A stretch of DNA of 64,000 bases, from contig NZ_SUMG01000001.1 of NCBI RefSeq assembly GCF_009910325.1, positions 310,001-374,000 of the forward strand, read 5' to 3'. Of the stretch, positions 16,610-25,443 are shown piece after piece. A model generated the notes under the pieces. It worked only from the letters and a program-made list of their open reading frames with translations, was not told the DNA's origin and did not search any database. A program made the translations under genes and the position numbers. This DNA is from Isachenkonia alkalipeptolytica (lineage in GTDB: Bacteria; Bacillota; Clostridia; Peptostreptococcales; T1SED10-28). Each line of letters opens with the position of its first letter. Position 1 is the first letter of the stretch.

Positions 16610-17632
16610 ATGAAAGCCATAAAAACTGAAGATGTGGTAGGGATGGTTTTGGGTCACGACATTACAAAAATTGTACCAGGAGAATTCAAAGGTGTTGCCT
16701 TTAAAAAAGGACATATTATTGAAGATAAAGATATTCAAGAACTATTAAATATTGGAAAAGAGCATATTTATATTATGGAATTTTCTCCTGAGGAGATCCA
16801 TGAAGATGAAGCAGCAATAAAATTAGGAAGACTTGCTTTGGGTGGAGGAGTCAGACTAACTCTCCCTTCACAAGGGAAAGTTAATTTACCGGCAAAAGAA
16901 GAAGGGTTGTTAAAGGTTAACAAAGAGTTATTGTTCGAGATAAATGATTTAGGTGAAATCTGTTTTGTCACCATTTATGGAAATCATAGGATAAAAAAAG
17001 GTGGGCTCATAGCAGGATGCAGAATAATACCACTAATTATAAAAAAGGAGAAAATATAACAGCAGAAAAAATTCTTGAAGACCATCCTCCTATGATTTGA
17101 AGTAAAGCCCTTATATGCTTTAAAGATAGGAGTCATCATTACAGGAAGAGAGGTCTACAAAGGCAGAATTAAGGACAAGTTTGGACCGGTTATTGAGAAA
17201 AAGCTGAAGAAATATCCTGCTGATATTATCGCAAAAACTAAGGTGCCCGATGAAATTGAAGAGATTGCAACAGCAATAATGGATTTTAAAGCTCAAGGAG
17301 TAGAGTTGATTATCGTAACCGGAGGTATGTCTGTGGATCCCGACGACAAAACTCCTGGTGGTATAAAAGCCACGGGAGCAGAGATAATCATCTACGGTAC
17401 ACCAGTCCTGCCTGGTGCAATGCTTATGATGGCGTATATCGAGAATACAACGATTTTTGGATTGCCCGGATGCGTAATGTTCTCCCGCACCACTGCATTT
17501 GATATATTACTACCTAGGATATTTGCAAAAGAAAAGATAGAACGGCGGAGCATTGTGGAATTGGGTTATGGAGGACAATGCTTAAAATGTGAGGTGTGTA
17601 CTTTTCCTGACTGCCATTTTGGAAAAACTTAG
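16610..17632 (+). pseudogene. Molybdopterin-binding (MoeA-like) protein broken by two frameshifts
   Basis: Resembles clostridial MoeA/MoaB-related proteins of about 340 residues that bind molybdopterin. The N-terminal part (DVVGMVLGHDITKIVPGEFKG) stops at 17059; the C-terminal part has TGREVYKGRIKDKFGP, the cofactor motif IIVTGGMSVDPDD, TPGGIKATGAEI and GLPGCVMFSRTTAFD, and ends in a Cys-rich tail CLKCEVCTFPDC. An extra TA near 17055 and an extra T in the run 17096-17098 put the middle out of frame; removing these three bases restores one open frame. Possible read-through as two pieces cannot be excluded, nor can assembly error. Confidence 0.8.
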
Positions 17633-17752
17633 AGAATGAAGAAAAATATTGCTGTGTCAGCTTTGCTTCCCAGGAACATTAGTAAGGTCATTTATCCGGT
17701 CATATTTCAAATTGAAGAGTAAGGTTTTGTTTCAACTTTTCTCAAACATTCA

Positions 17753-17788
17753 AAGATCGCTATAGTTAGTGTAGGGATCTTATTTTTG
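17753..17788 (+). terminator. Weak terminator in the gap before the photolyase gene
   Basis: AAGATC (17753-17758) pairs with GATCTT (17776-17781), followed by ATTTTTGTT. The stem is only six pairs with a 17-base loop. Nothing else is visible in 17633-17913. Confidence 0.35.
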
Positions 17789-17913
17789 TTCTATCAGTTC
17801 TGATGAAAAGCCAAAAGTATTAATAAAATTTTGAAGTAGGTTTTCATGTAAATATTGTTCTATTGCGCGATTCAGGGTATAAGGAAAATACAAAACAAAG
17901 GAGGTTACCCCTG

Positions 17914-19536
17914 ATGAAAACACTATGGATTTTAGGAGATCAGTTAAATAAAGAGTTGGCGGGTTTTAAAGAGATCGACCCGAAGAAGGACATTGTATTG
18001 ATGATTGAGTCCAAGGAACGCAGTCGTTTAAGAAGAGTACATAAACAAAAGGTGGTGTTGATTTTTTCTGCCATGCGGCATTTTGCCCGGGACTTAATAG
18101 CCGAAGGGTATAGGGTGGATTACCGGGAAGCCCCTAGCTTTACTAAAGGACTGGAAGAACATTTTAACAAGTATAACTCTACCACATGTTTGGTTCATGA
18201 ACCAACGGATTATTTCATTAGTAAATTATTTGATCAAAAGATCAATTCCATCGATAAATTAACGAAGGATGTCCTTGATAAGGATTTCAGTAGTTCTTCA
18301 AAGATAAAATTTGAAGAGAATTTCTCGAAGATGTATGATCTTATAGACTTTAAGCTTCTCAGCGAAGAACCTTTATTTCTAGTGCCAAAGAAAGATTGGG
18401 GGAATTACTTAACTAAAAATGAGTCCTGGAAACAGGATAAGGTTTATCGTCGATTGCGAAAAGAGTTCAACATTTTAATGGATGGGGACCGGCCTCTGGG
18501 ATGTAAATGGAGTTACGATACGGAGAACCGAAAACCGCCAAAGGAGGGTCTTCATTTTGAGGAAGCGATTAAATTTATTCCCGACAGGATTACAAGGGAG
18601 GTCATGGCAAAGATTCAGGAGGAGTATTCCGATTATTTCGGGGAGACAGATAGCTTCTCCTGGCCGGTAACAAGGAAGGAGGCACTTGAGGCTTTAAATC
18701 ACTTTATTGACCGGCGTTTAAAAACTTATGGAGACTACCAGGATGCCATGCTTACCGAAAATCCCCTGATGTCTCACTCCCTGTTATCTGGGGCGATCAA
18801 TATCGGTCTCATTACCCCGAAGGAGGTCATTGATAAAGCTGAGTCGGCCTATCATCAAAAGAAAGCACCGCTGCCAGCAGTGGAAGGCTTTATTCGCCAA
18901 ATCCTAGGTTGGCGGGAATATGTTCGGGGAGTGTATCTTAGAAGCATGCCGAAATATGAAAAAGTCAATTATTTTGGTCACCAAAGATCGCTGCCGGAGT
19001 ACTTTTGGACTGGGAAAACCGATCTTCATTGTGTAGCCACAGCGGTTATGGAAGTGAAAAAAAGCGGATACAACCATCATATTCAACGTTTGATGGTTCT
19101 CGGCAATTGGGCGAATCTCCTTCGTATAAGACCTCAAGAGGTTTCGGAATGGTTTTTAGAGGTGTATGCAGACGCCTACGAATGGGTGGTGCTCCCAAAT
19201 GTTCTGGGGATGGCGTTATATGCCGACGGAGGATTGATGAGTACGAAACCCTATGTATCTTCCGGGAAATATATTCAAAGAATGAGTAATTACTGCGATT
19301 CCTGTCACTATGATATCAATGATAAAGCCGGGGAAAAGGCCTGTCCCTTTCATGCTCTTTATTGGACTTTTCTGGAAGACCACCGTGGGCTTCTGGGAAG
19401 CAATCCCAGAATGCGACTGATGTATGCTAATTGGGATCGACAAAAGGAAGAGAATCGGGATGCACTGCTAAAAAAAGGGCGGGAGTTGTTAAAAGAGGCA
19501 AAAGCGGAGTCGCCAACCAGCAGCTACTCAGGTTGA
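17914..19536 (+). CDS. Iron-sulfur photolyase/cryptochrome (FeS-BCP, PhrB-like)
   Basis: 540 residues from ATG 17914, preceded by AAAGGAGG; the TTG at 17863 in frame is discarded. N-terminal alpha/beta domain (TLWILGDQLNKEL), C-terminal FAD-binding helical domain with VEGFIRQILGWREYVRG and NHHIQRLMVLGNWANLL. Four Cys at about 373, 461, 464 and 477 (YCDSCHYD, KACPFHALYW) have spacing 88-3-13, which is the spacing of the [4Fe-4S] ligands in Agrobacterium PhrB. This group repairs (6-4) photoproducts using light, so that is the likely reaction. Photolyase in an anaerobe implies exposure to daylight. Confidence 0.9.
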   Translation: MKTLWILGDQLNKELAGFKEIDPKKDIVLMIESKERSRLRRVHKQKVVLIFSAMRHFARDLIAEGYRVDYREAPSFTKGLEEHFNKYNSTTCLVHEPTDYFISKLFDQKINSIDKLTKDVLDKDFSSSSKIKFEENFSKMYDLIDFKLLSEEPLFLVPKKDWGNYLTKNESWKQDKVYRRLRKEFNILMDGDRPLGCKWSYDTENRKPPKEGLHFEEAIKFIPDRITREVMAKIQEEYSDYFGETDSFSWPVTRKEALEALNHFIDRRLKTYGDYQDAMLTENPLMSHSLLSGAINIGLITPKEVIDKAESAYHQKKAPLPAVEGFIRQILGWREYVRGVYLRSMPKYEKVNYFGHQRSLPEYFWTGKTDLHCVATAVMEVKKSGYNHHIQRLMVLGNWANLLRIRPQEVSEWFLEVYADAYEWVVLPNVLGMALYADGGLMSTKPYVSSGKYIQRMSNYCDSCHYDINDKAGEKACPFHALYWTFLEDHRGLLGSNPRMRLMYANWDRQKEENRDALLKKGRELLKEAKAESPTSSYSG

Positions 19537-19570
19537 CTAAAAAGATATAAAGGAGAACTATTGCAAAGGT

Positions 19571-19615
19571 AAAAACCGCTTATAAGCTGATTGATTAGCT
19601 TTTAAGCGGTTTTTT
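19571..19615. terminator. Bidirectional terminator between photolyase and csbD
   Basis: AAAAACCGCTTATAAGCT-GATTGATT-AGCTTTTAAGCGGTTTTTT: nearly perfect stem with A-run on the left and T-run on the right, so it can stop both convergent genes. Confidence 0.85.
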
Positions 19616-19624
19616 AATAAAGTT

Positions 19625-19819
19625 TTACTTGTCTTTATTAAAATCGTCTATTTTCTTTTCGGCCTGCTCCTTGGTAAGTCCATATCTTTCCTTTAATTTA
19701 CCCACCAGCCGGTCTTTGTTTCCATCGATTTGTTTTAAATCATCGTCGGTAAGTTTACCCCAACGTTTTTTCATACTGCCTGTGATTTGATCCCAACGAC
19801 CTTCCCATTTTTTACTCAT
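19625..19819 (-). CDS. CsbD-family stress protein
   Basis: 64 residues. Typical CsbD sequence: SKKWEGRWDQITGSMKKRWGKLTDDDLKQIDG, LVGKLKERYGLTKEQAEKKIDDF. Hydrophilic and helical, usually very abundant under stress; molecular role unknown. The ATG at 19819 is used because GGAGGTG lies six bases upstream; the GTG three codons earlier is part of that site. A SigB-type promoter sits at 19881-19905, which agrees with the family name (controlled by sigma-B). Confidence 0.9.
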   Translation of the reverse strand: MSKKWEGRWDQITGSMKKRWGKLTDDDLKQIDGNKDRLVGKLKERYGLTKEQAEKKIDDFNKDK

Positions 19820-19880
19820 CCAAGTCACCTCCTTTATTTTATAGCAATGATTTTACGGATTAACTTCTTTGGGTGTTTCT

Positions 19881-19905
19881 ATACCCTAATCCAGCATAAT
19901 CAAAC
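19881..19905 (-). promoter_or_regulatory. SigB-type promoter of csbD
   Basis: On the minus strand GTTTGA (19905-19900), 13-base spacer, GGGTAT (19886-19881). Perfect -10 and near-perfect -35 for sigma-B, leaving a leader of about 55 bases before ATG 19819. Confidence 0.72.
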
Positions 19906-19921
19906 GGGGATTCCTAAAATA

Positions 19922-21103
19922 TTACAGTATTGATTTGGGGGATTGCTGAAATAAATCAATTTTCTCGATTCGGTCAAAGGCTTCTTCTAACTTATCAACC
20001 CCTACAGTGCAGGCGATTCGTATATAGCCTTCGCCGGATTTTCCGAAGGCATCCCCCGGTAGCGTAAGCACATGGGCTTCCTGCAAAATTCGGTCACTGA
20101 TTTCCTTTGAAGTGAGTCCTGTATCTTTGATGTTGGGAAAAAGGTAAAAAGTACCTTTCGGAGGAAGTACCGACATATTATTCAGTTTGTTGATTCTTTT
20201 CGCCGCATGAAGTACCCGGTCCTGATACTCTTCGACCATTGGTGGCTGAATGGTTTTCCGTTGCCGTAGGGCATGAAGGGCTGCCCGTTGGGATACGGAA
20301 GGAGCCGTGAAAACCACGTTTTCGTTAATTTGCTGGATGGTTTCGATGATAAAATCCGGGGCAATCACATGACCCACCCGCCAGCCGGTCATGGTATAAT
20401 CCTTGGAAAAACTGTTGATGGTAATGGTCCGCTCTTTCATTCCCGGAATGGAGGCCATGGGAACAAACTCCCGCTGATAGCTGTAGGCTCCGTAGATTTC
20501 ATCGGCAATGAGGATTAATTCATGCTTCTTAGCCACCTCTGCCACGGTCTCTAGGGTTTCTTTGCTGAAAGAAGTTCCCGTGGGATTGTTGGGGGTGTTG
20601 ATCACCAATGCTTTCGTTCTCTCCGTAATTAAAGATTCCAGTCTTTGGGGATCAATTTCAAAATCGTCCTCCTCAAAAGTATCCAAGGGAACAGGAATCC
20701 CCCGGGCTAGGCGAATCTGCTGAGGATAAGGTGTAAAACAGGGTTCGTGAATAATCACCTCATCGCCGTCGTCTATAATGGCTTCTAAGGCCAGGTACAT
20801 GCCGAGACAGGCACTGGCGGTCACCATAATTTCCCGATCGCTAAATTGCAGGTTAAAATCCTCGAAATACATTTTTCGAATAGCCTCCCGAAGTTCGGGA
20901 TCTCCCCGAAAATCCGTATACTTGGTGTGGCCCGCCTTAGCATCCTCAAAGGCGGCATTAATCACGGATTCCGGTGTAGTTTGATCCGGGTCCCCGAGAC
21001 TGAGGTCGATGACATCATCGAAGGACTTTGCTAATTCATCGGAGTCTCCCATGGGAGTTTTTTGGTCTTTCCAGTATCGTTTTGCAATAAAGGGATGTTT
21101 CAT
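19922..21103 (-). CDS. PLP-dependent aminotransferase, class I/II
   Basis: 393 residues from ATG 21103 (GAGGTG upstream; six codons further out lies ATG 21121 in poor context). Fold-type I aminotransferase: GDPDQTTPESVI, TASACLGMYLALEAI, NTPNNPTGTSFSKE (Asn binding the cofactor), IADEIYGAYSYQ (Asp/Tyr) and the Schiff-base Lys in INSFSKDYTMTGWRVGHV, with the carboxylate-binding Arg in EGYIRIACTVG. It resembles aspartate/alanine-type enzymes; substrate is not predictable. It is 76 bases downstream of the YjiH-type gene and probably cotranscribed with it. Confidence 0.88.
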   Translation of the reverse strand: MKHPFIAKRYWKDQKTPMGDSDELAKSFDDVIDLSLGDPDQTTPESVINAAFEDAKAGHTKYTDFRGDPELREAIRKMYFEDFNLQFSDREIMVTASACLGMYLALEAIIDDGDEVIIHEPCFTPYPQQIRLARGIPVPLDTFEEDDFEIDPQRLESLITERTKALVINTPNNPTGTSFSKETLETVAEVAKKHELILIADEIYGAYSYQREFVPMASIPGMKERTITINSFSKDYTMTGWRVGHVIAPDFIIETIQQINENVVFTAPSVSQRAALHALRQRKTIQPPMVEEYQDRVLHAAKRINKLNNMSVLPPKGTFYLFPNIKDTGLTSKEISDRILQEAHVLTLPGDAFGKSGEGYIRIACTVGVDKLEEAFDRIEKIDLFQQSPKSIL

Positions 21104-21179
21104 TAAAGCACCTCTTTTCATAAATTAAAAATCAATTTTCGTTGTACTTAATAATTACCCTGAGAATCAGGAACAAAAC

Positions 21180-22553
21180 TTAATAGATCCAATGAGCGAT
21201 CAGTACCACAATGGGAAGGGTAATAATGGTACGTTGGAGGAAAACAATAAAAAGGTCCAACAGATTCATCGGGATCTTGGACTTTAAAATTACAGCACCG
21301 GTTTCACTAAGGTAAACCAGCTGGGTAAAGGACATGGCTCCGATGATAAATCGGGTAATTTCATATTCCAAATTCGAAACTAAGATGGCAGGAAGAAACA
21401 TGTCCGCAAATCCTACCACCACCGCCGGAGCGGCCACTTCCGCTCCAGGTACCTGTAGTAGATTTAATAGAGGAATAAGAGGATAGGATATCCATGTGAA
21501 AATCGGGGTATGTTCCACGATGATCAGGGATAATGTCCCCCAGGCCATAACCAGGGGCATAAGACTTAAATAGATGTCGATTACGGTTTTTGTCCCGTCT
21601 ACGATTACCCCGGTGGCGCCGTTGGCATCCTTGGCCCGAAGAATACCTTTTTCCACCGCATAGTTATGAAGACTTCGGTCATCAGGGACTTCTTCGTTGA
21701 TGTTTTTCTCCCCTCCATCATAATAATCCTCTGACTTCTTTGTAAGGGGCGGGATTCTAGGAAGGATTAAGGCGGCGATAAAACTTGCAAAGGAAATGGT
21801 AAAATAAAACTGTAAAAACACATGCTGTAGTTCAAGGAACTGAGCCACAACCACGGCAAAGGGAAGAGATACGATGGAGAAACAAACGGAGATGATACTG
21901 GCCTCCTGAGCCGTATAAAAACGTTTTTGATACTGTTTATCCGTTAACACAACTCCCACGGGTCCGCTTCCAATCCAGGAGGCAATGCCGTCAATAGCGG
22001 ATCTTCCCGGCACTCGGAACAAGGGGCGCATAAGCTTTCGAATGAGGGTTCCAAGATAATCCATGGCACCGAAGTCTAACAGCAGGGGAAGTAAAAAGCC
22101 TGCGAAGAAAAACCAGGTGGCCAAAGTAGGAAGAAGTTCATAAAGGATAGTGCCTCCGGTAGCGCCGGAAGTGACAAAACCCGGTCCGATTTCATAAAAG
22201 GTCATAAGAATGAAAAAAGCCCCTAACACTCTGGAGATCAACCATAAGGGGCCGACAGCCAATAGGTTCTTTAAAAAAGGGTGATGCATCACAAGTTTTG
22301 GTTTTGCCGCCGCGACGATCAGAGATAAGAGAGCACTGAGGCTTACCACGGCAACCATCAGTGCCGGCAACATGTCTCCGAAGGATTCCCGGAACAGATC
22401 CGCCATCCGGCCGACGCCGATGGTGAAGTTTCCGTCATAGGGTAGGGGGATAACGAATAAAATGAGACCGATTAATGAAGGTAAAGCAAATTTCAATAAA
22501 GATTTTCTTTCAAAAATAACATTGCTCTGAGGACCCTCTGTATTTTTTGCCAT
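21180..22553 (-). CDS. YjiH-family membrane protein (nucleoside-recognition/GATE domain)
   Basis: 457 residues with about ten to eleven membrane helices and a charged cytosolic loop near the centre (KKSEDYYDGGEKNINEEVPDD). The start FERKSLLKFALPSLIGLILFVIPLPYDG and the segment SAIDGIASWIGSGPVGVVLTDKQYQ are typical of YjiH proteins, which carry GATE/nucleoside-recognition domains. The C-terminal ITRFIIGAMSFTQLVYLSETGAVIL also fits. Substrate unknown. Shares a transcript direction with the aminotransferase downstream, perhaps for transport and use of an amino compound. Confidence 0.82.
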   Translation of the reverse strand: MAKNTEGPQSNVIFERKSLLKFALPSLIGLILFVIPLPYDGNFTIGVGRMADLFRESFGDMLPALMVAVVSLSALLSLIVAAAKPKLVMHHPFLKNLLAVGPLWLISRVLGAFFILMTFYEIGPGFVTSGATGGTILYELLPTLATWFFFAGFLLPLLLDFGAMDYLGTLIRKLMRPLFRVPGRSAIDGIASWIGSGPVGVVLTDKQYQKRFYTAQEASIISVCFSIVSLPFAVVVAQFLELQHVFLQFYFTISFASFIAALILPRIPPLTKKSEDYYDGGEKNINEEVPDDRSLHNYAVEKGILRAKDANGATGVIVDGTKTVIDIYLSLMPLVMAWGTLSLIIVEHTPIFTWISYPLIPLLNLLQVPGAEVAAPAVVVGFADMFLPAILVSNLEYEITRFIIGAMSFTQLVYLSETGAVILKSKIPMNLLDLFIVFLQRTIITLPIVVLIAHWIY

Positions 22554-22642
22554 AAGATCACTCCTTATATTGTGATATGATTTTTAACTATTAAATAATA
22601 TCATAAAAAAATGTAATAATCAAAAGCTTTTATGTATAAAAA

Positions 22643-22685
22643 TACAAAAAAGATTCTCATCGAGGGTTAACTTCGGTGAGAATCT
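22643..22685 (-). terminator. Terminator of the arsenic operon
   Basis: On the minus strand AGATTCTCA...TGAGAATCT followed by TTTTTTGTATTTTT. It lies 65 bases beyond the stop of the selenoprotein candidate and closes the ars transcript. Confidence 0.8.
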
Positions 22686-22749
22686 CCGTAAGTGGTATTT
22701 GTAATCAAGTTCCAAATTACGAGAAAGGCTATTTAAGGAACTTTATTTA

Positions 22750-23097
22750 TTAAGCCTTTCCAGCCTGCTCAATATATTCAATAAGCTTTGCTTCATCCAC
22801 CTTACCGGAAAAGCTGGCTTTGCCGTTGATAAAGGTAATGGGAAGCTGATAGCCTTTATCGATGAATTTCAACTCCTCTGGATAATTATCCGCTTTATCA
22901 TCCATTAAATCCACAAACTTTGTTGCGGTTTGTTGGGCAAGGGGACTGTTTTCGATTGCCTTTACCATGCCTTCAAAAACTTCTTTCGTACTTGGATCCT
23001 CACTAGGACCGCAGCTTGTGCTCGGACCTCAGCCGCAGGCTTCCGATACCGGATCGTTTTTCATACCGAACATTAACACATTGACTTTTTCCTTCAT
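22750..23097 (-). CDS. Thioredoxin-like protein of the ars operon, candidate selenoprotein (in-frame TGA at codon 23)
   Basis: Read from ATG 23097 (AGGAGG nine bases upstream), the frame gives 115 residues if TGA 23031-23029 is read as selenocysteine. Around it: SEACG-U-GPSTSCGPSED; after it KEVFEGMVKAIE and a thioredoxin-fold half ending LPITFINGKASFSGKVDEAKLIEYI. Cys-containing relatives of this small redox family have a Cys-x-Cys-Gly-Pro cluster in that spot (recollection, not a search), the usual pattern of Cys/Sec replacement. After the TGA the RNA can form CCGAGC-ACAA-GCU(G)CGG, or a stem including the TGA itself (CUGCGGCU/AGCUGCGG), as a possible SECIS. The alternative is a decayed gene, or a start at ATG 22968. 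Last gene of the ars operon. Confidence 0.7.
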
Positions 23098-23228
23098 AGT
23101 TAAATTCCTCCTAGTTTTGTAGAGTATTATGACTTGCTTAATAATTTATTAGTAAAACCAAATAATATCAATCATTATACGGTTTGTACTGTCAAGATTC
23201 ATAAAGCTCACTAAATTACTTAATAAAT

Positions 23229-24122
23229 TTACTTAAAGATTTTTTCACCGATCTCTTTTAGCATGTAAAGCCCTTTTATCTCCTCACCGTACATGGGCAC
23301 TTCCAAGTGCGCCGACTCAGGAAAAGTCTCTTTCATTTCCTCTAAATAATTAAGTTGCATTTCCCGCCGGTTTTTAAAGAAGGGGGTAATGGCGTGTTCT
23401 TCGGGAATTACTAAGTTTCCAACCGCCAGTTGAGTCGAAATGCCCAAGGTTTTTAGTTCCTCTGATGCTCGATAGGCTTCCGCGATGGGGGTTTTTTCCG
23501 GATACATTACGAAAGAGAAAGTAGTCTGTTCCGGATTTTTCATCATGTTGATTACCCGGTCAAACCGGTCTTTTTGGATCTGGTCCTCTTTGCTGATCTC
23601 TGTGGAAACTCCGGCTTTCATCTGAATCTGTTTGCTCCAGTCCATGGGCAGTTCCAATAGTCGAAGGGTGTGACCGGTGGGTGCGGTATCCACTACAATG
23701 ACTTCGTAGTCGGAACCTCCGGCGTAGTCCACAAACTTTTGAAAAGAGGCCATCTCTTCGGTGCAAGGGGAGTCTAATTCTTCCTCCATAGCCATAATCG
23801 TGGTCTGATCAAATTTATCTCTTGCATCTTGTAAAACCTGCTCTTTATATTCTTCCGTAGCTTTTTTTTGATCGATTTTGACCGCATAAAGGTTTTCCTG
23901 GTTATGCACATTGGTAATTTCATCGGTGATCGGGCAGTCCAACACATTTCCGATATGAGAGGCGGGATCCGTGGTAAGAAGAAGGGTTCTAAAGCCTTTC
24001 TTAGCAGTCTCCACAGCGGTGATGCAAGCCATGGAAGTTTTTCCGACCCCTCCTTTACCGGAGAAGAAAATGTTTTTTTGTTGTCCCTTAACAGGGTACA
24101 GGATCTTATGGTTGAGGTTCAT
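23229..24122 (-). CDS. arsA: Arsenite-stimulated ATPase half-protein ArsA2
   Basis: 297 residues from ATG 24122, whose GAGGAGG site lies inside the end of arsA1 (17-base overlap). P-loop SGKGGVGKTS at 21-30, LTTDPASHIG, one conserved Cys in DSPCTEEMASFQKF (Cys120), and the DTAPTGHTLRLLELP motif. The second Cys seen in ArsA1 is absent. This matches the C-terminal half of classical two-domain ArsA, which holds a single metal-site Cys. It would pair with ArsA1 to power or regulate arsenite export through the Acr3 carrier. Confidence 0.9.
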   Translation of the reverse strand: MNLNHKILYPVKGQQKNIFFSGKGGVGKTSMACITAVETAKKGFRTLLLTTDPASHIGNVLDCPITDEITNVHNQENLYAVKIDQKKATEEYKEQVLQDARDKFDQTTIMAMEEELDSPCTEEMASFQKFVDYAGGSDYEVIVVDTAPTGHTLRLLELPMDWSKQIQMKAGVSTEISKEDQIQKDRFDRVINMMKNPEQTTFSFVMYPEKTPIAEAYRASEELKTLGISTQLAVGNLVIPEEHAITPFFKNRREMQLNYLEEMKETFPESAHLEVPMYGEEIKGLYMLKEIGEKIFK

Positions 24123-25002
24123 AAACAGCCTCCTCTTGATAAAGTCTTTCAGCACACTGCTTAAACATGGAAACACCTTTTAACTCACTATCAAAAAGCT
24201 CCATGGTTTTAATCGGAACCTCACTGAAGCTGCTCCGGGTTTTTTCAATAATTTCCTGCTGTCGATCATATTTTCCTTTGAAAAAGGGGATAACCGTTTC
24301 TTCTTTCGGGATTAAACCGTTAATGATTAAGTGACCGGTATAGATGCCAAGCTCCTGAAGATCCTTCGAGGACCGCTGCGTTTCTTCCAGGGAAGAGGAT
24401 TCCGGCTGCATGACGAAGATAAAATCGGTTCTTTCTTTATCCCGAAGGGCAGCAATGGCTTTGTCATACTTTTCCTTGCTTTCCGTTAGCATTGCCACCG
24501 GCCCCATGCAGGTATTGCCGCTACCCTTCGAGCTTTCTTCGATATGTTTGGACCAGTCTACAGGCAGTTCCAGCAGTCGGATGGTGTGTCCTGTAGGAGC
24601 GGTGTCGAAAATGACAACATCGTAGTCATCATTATCCATAAAGTCGATAAACTTATCAAAAGCTGCCATTTCCTCCGTGCAAGGTCCGCTCAATTGTTCC
24701 TCGGCAATTCGAATCATTTCATCATCGAAAAGCTCCCGCATAGGGGCGAGGGACTGTTCCTTATATTCTTCCGTGGCTTTATCGGGATCAATTTCCATCG
24801 CATCTAAATGCTCAACCCCATCAATGGCCGTAATGCGGTGGCCGATTTCCTGCTCAAACACGTCGGAAAGATTGGCAGCGGGGTCTGTGGTGACAAGCAG
24901 GGTTTTGTGGCCGAGATTAGCATGATGAACGGCGGTGGTGGAGGCCATAGAGGTTTTTCCTACACCGCCTTTACCGGAAAAAAGAATATATTGTGTGTCC
25001 AT
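24106..25002 (-). CDS. arsA: Arsenite-stimulated ATPase half-protein ArsA1
   Basis: 298 residues. P-loop SGKGGVGKTS (9-18), VTTDPAANLSDVF, Cys108 in LSGPCTEEMAAFDKF, the ArsA signature DTAPTGHTIRLLELP and Cys165 in GSGNTCMGP. These Cys correspond in position to Cys113 and Cys172 of plasmid R773 ArsA, with ArsA2 supplying the third. Split ArsA genes of this sort occur in Alkaliphilus-type ars operons. It lies 18 bases downstream of arsD, the As(III) chaperone that hands metalloid to ArsA. Confidence 0.93.
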   Translation of the reverse strand: MDTQYILFSGKGGVGKTSMASTTAVHHANLGHKTLLVTTDPAANLSDVFEQEIGHRITAIDGVEHLDAMEIDPDKATEEYKEQSLAPMRELFDDEMIRIAEEQLSGPCTEEMAAFDKFIDFMDNDDYDVVIFDTAPTGHTIRLLELPVDWSKHIEESSKGSGNTCMGPVAMLTESKEKYDKAIAALRDKERTDFIFVMQPESSSLEETQRSSKDLQELGIYTGHLIINGLIPKEETVIPFFKGKYDRQQEIIEKTRSSFSEVPIKTMELFDSELKGVSMFKQCAERLYQEEAVYEPQP

Positions 25003-25020
25003 AGTTTTCAGCTCCTTATA

Positions 25021-25320
25021 TTATAGTGCGTTTTCGATTTCTTCTATATCAGGATAATCACCATATTTGATGATCTTGTCATTGACTGTGGTAATGGGTA
25101 AAATTTCCCGTCCTTTCTCCTTTACCAACTTGAAGACTTCCTGGTTTTCTCGGAATTTCAAAGGTTGTTGGGTAATCATATATCTTTCCACCGCTGTATC
25201 CGGGTGCTTATTTTCTATTTTTTTAAGGTTTTCATTAAACCGGACTAATTTATCATCCACACTGGGACCACATATTCCTGTAGAACAACACATTGGAGGA
25301 TCATATACTTGAATTTTCAT
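25021..25320 (-). CDS. arsD: Arsenite metallochaperone ArsD
   Basis: 99 residues from ATG 25320 (MKIQVYDPPMCCSTGICGPSVD). Vicinal Cys11-Cys12 plus Cys17 are the As(III) site equivalent to Cys12, 13 and 18 of known ArsD; the distal Cys pairs seen in some plasmid proteins are missing, as in many chromosomal forms. Thioredoxin-like fold with LPITTVNDKIIKYGDYP. It passes As(III) to ArsA and can act as a weak repressor. The more distal in-frame start at 25365 lacks a ribosome site. Confidence 0.94.
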   Translation of the reverse strand: MKIQVYDPPMCCSTGICGPSVDDKLVRFNENLKKIENKHPDTAVERYMITQQPLKFRENQEVFKLVKEKGREILPITTVNDKIIKYGDYPDIEEIENAL

Positions 25321-25443
25321 TTTGCTCATCCTTTCGACTTTAAAGTTCCATCTTAAAGTTTCCACTTTAGGGTTATAAAAATGTAATTAAGCAGGGTTTA
25401 CGATAATATTTCGGTTAAAGACTTGGGAAAACTTCTGAACGAA

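Noticed and set aside
22750-22968. Stand-alone 72-residue protein starting at ATG 22968
   Set aside because: No ribosome site at that ATG, and the upstream 43 codons (apart from TGA) form a coherent, well-started Cys-rich front end.
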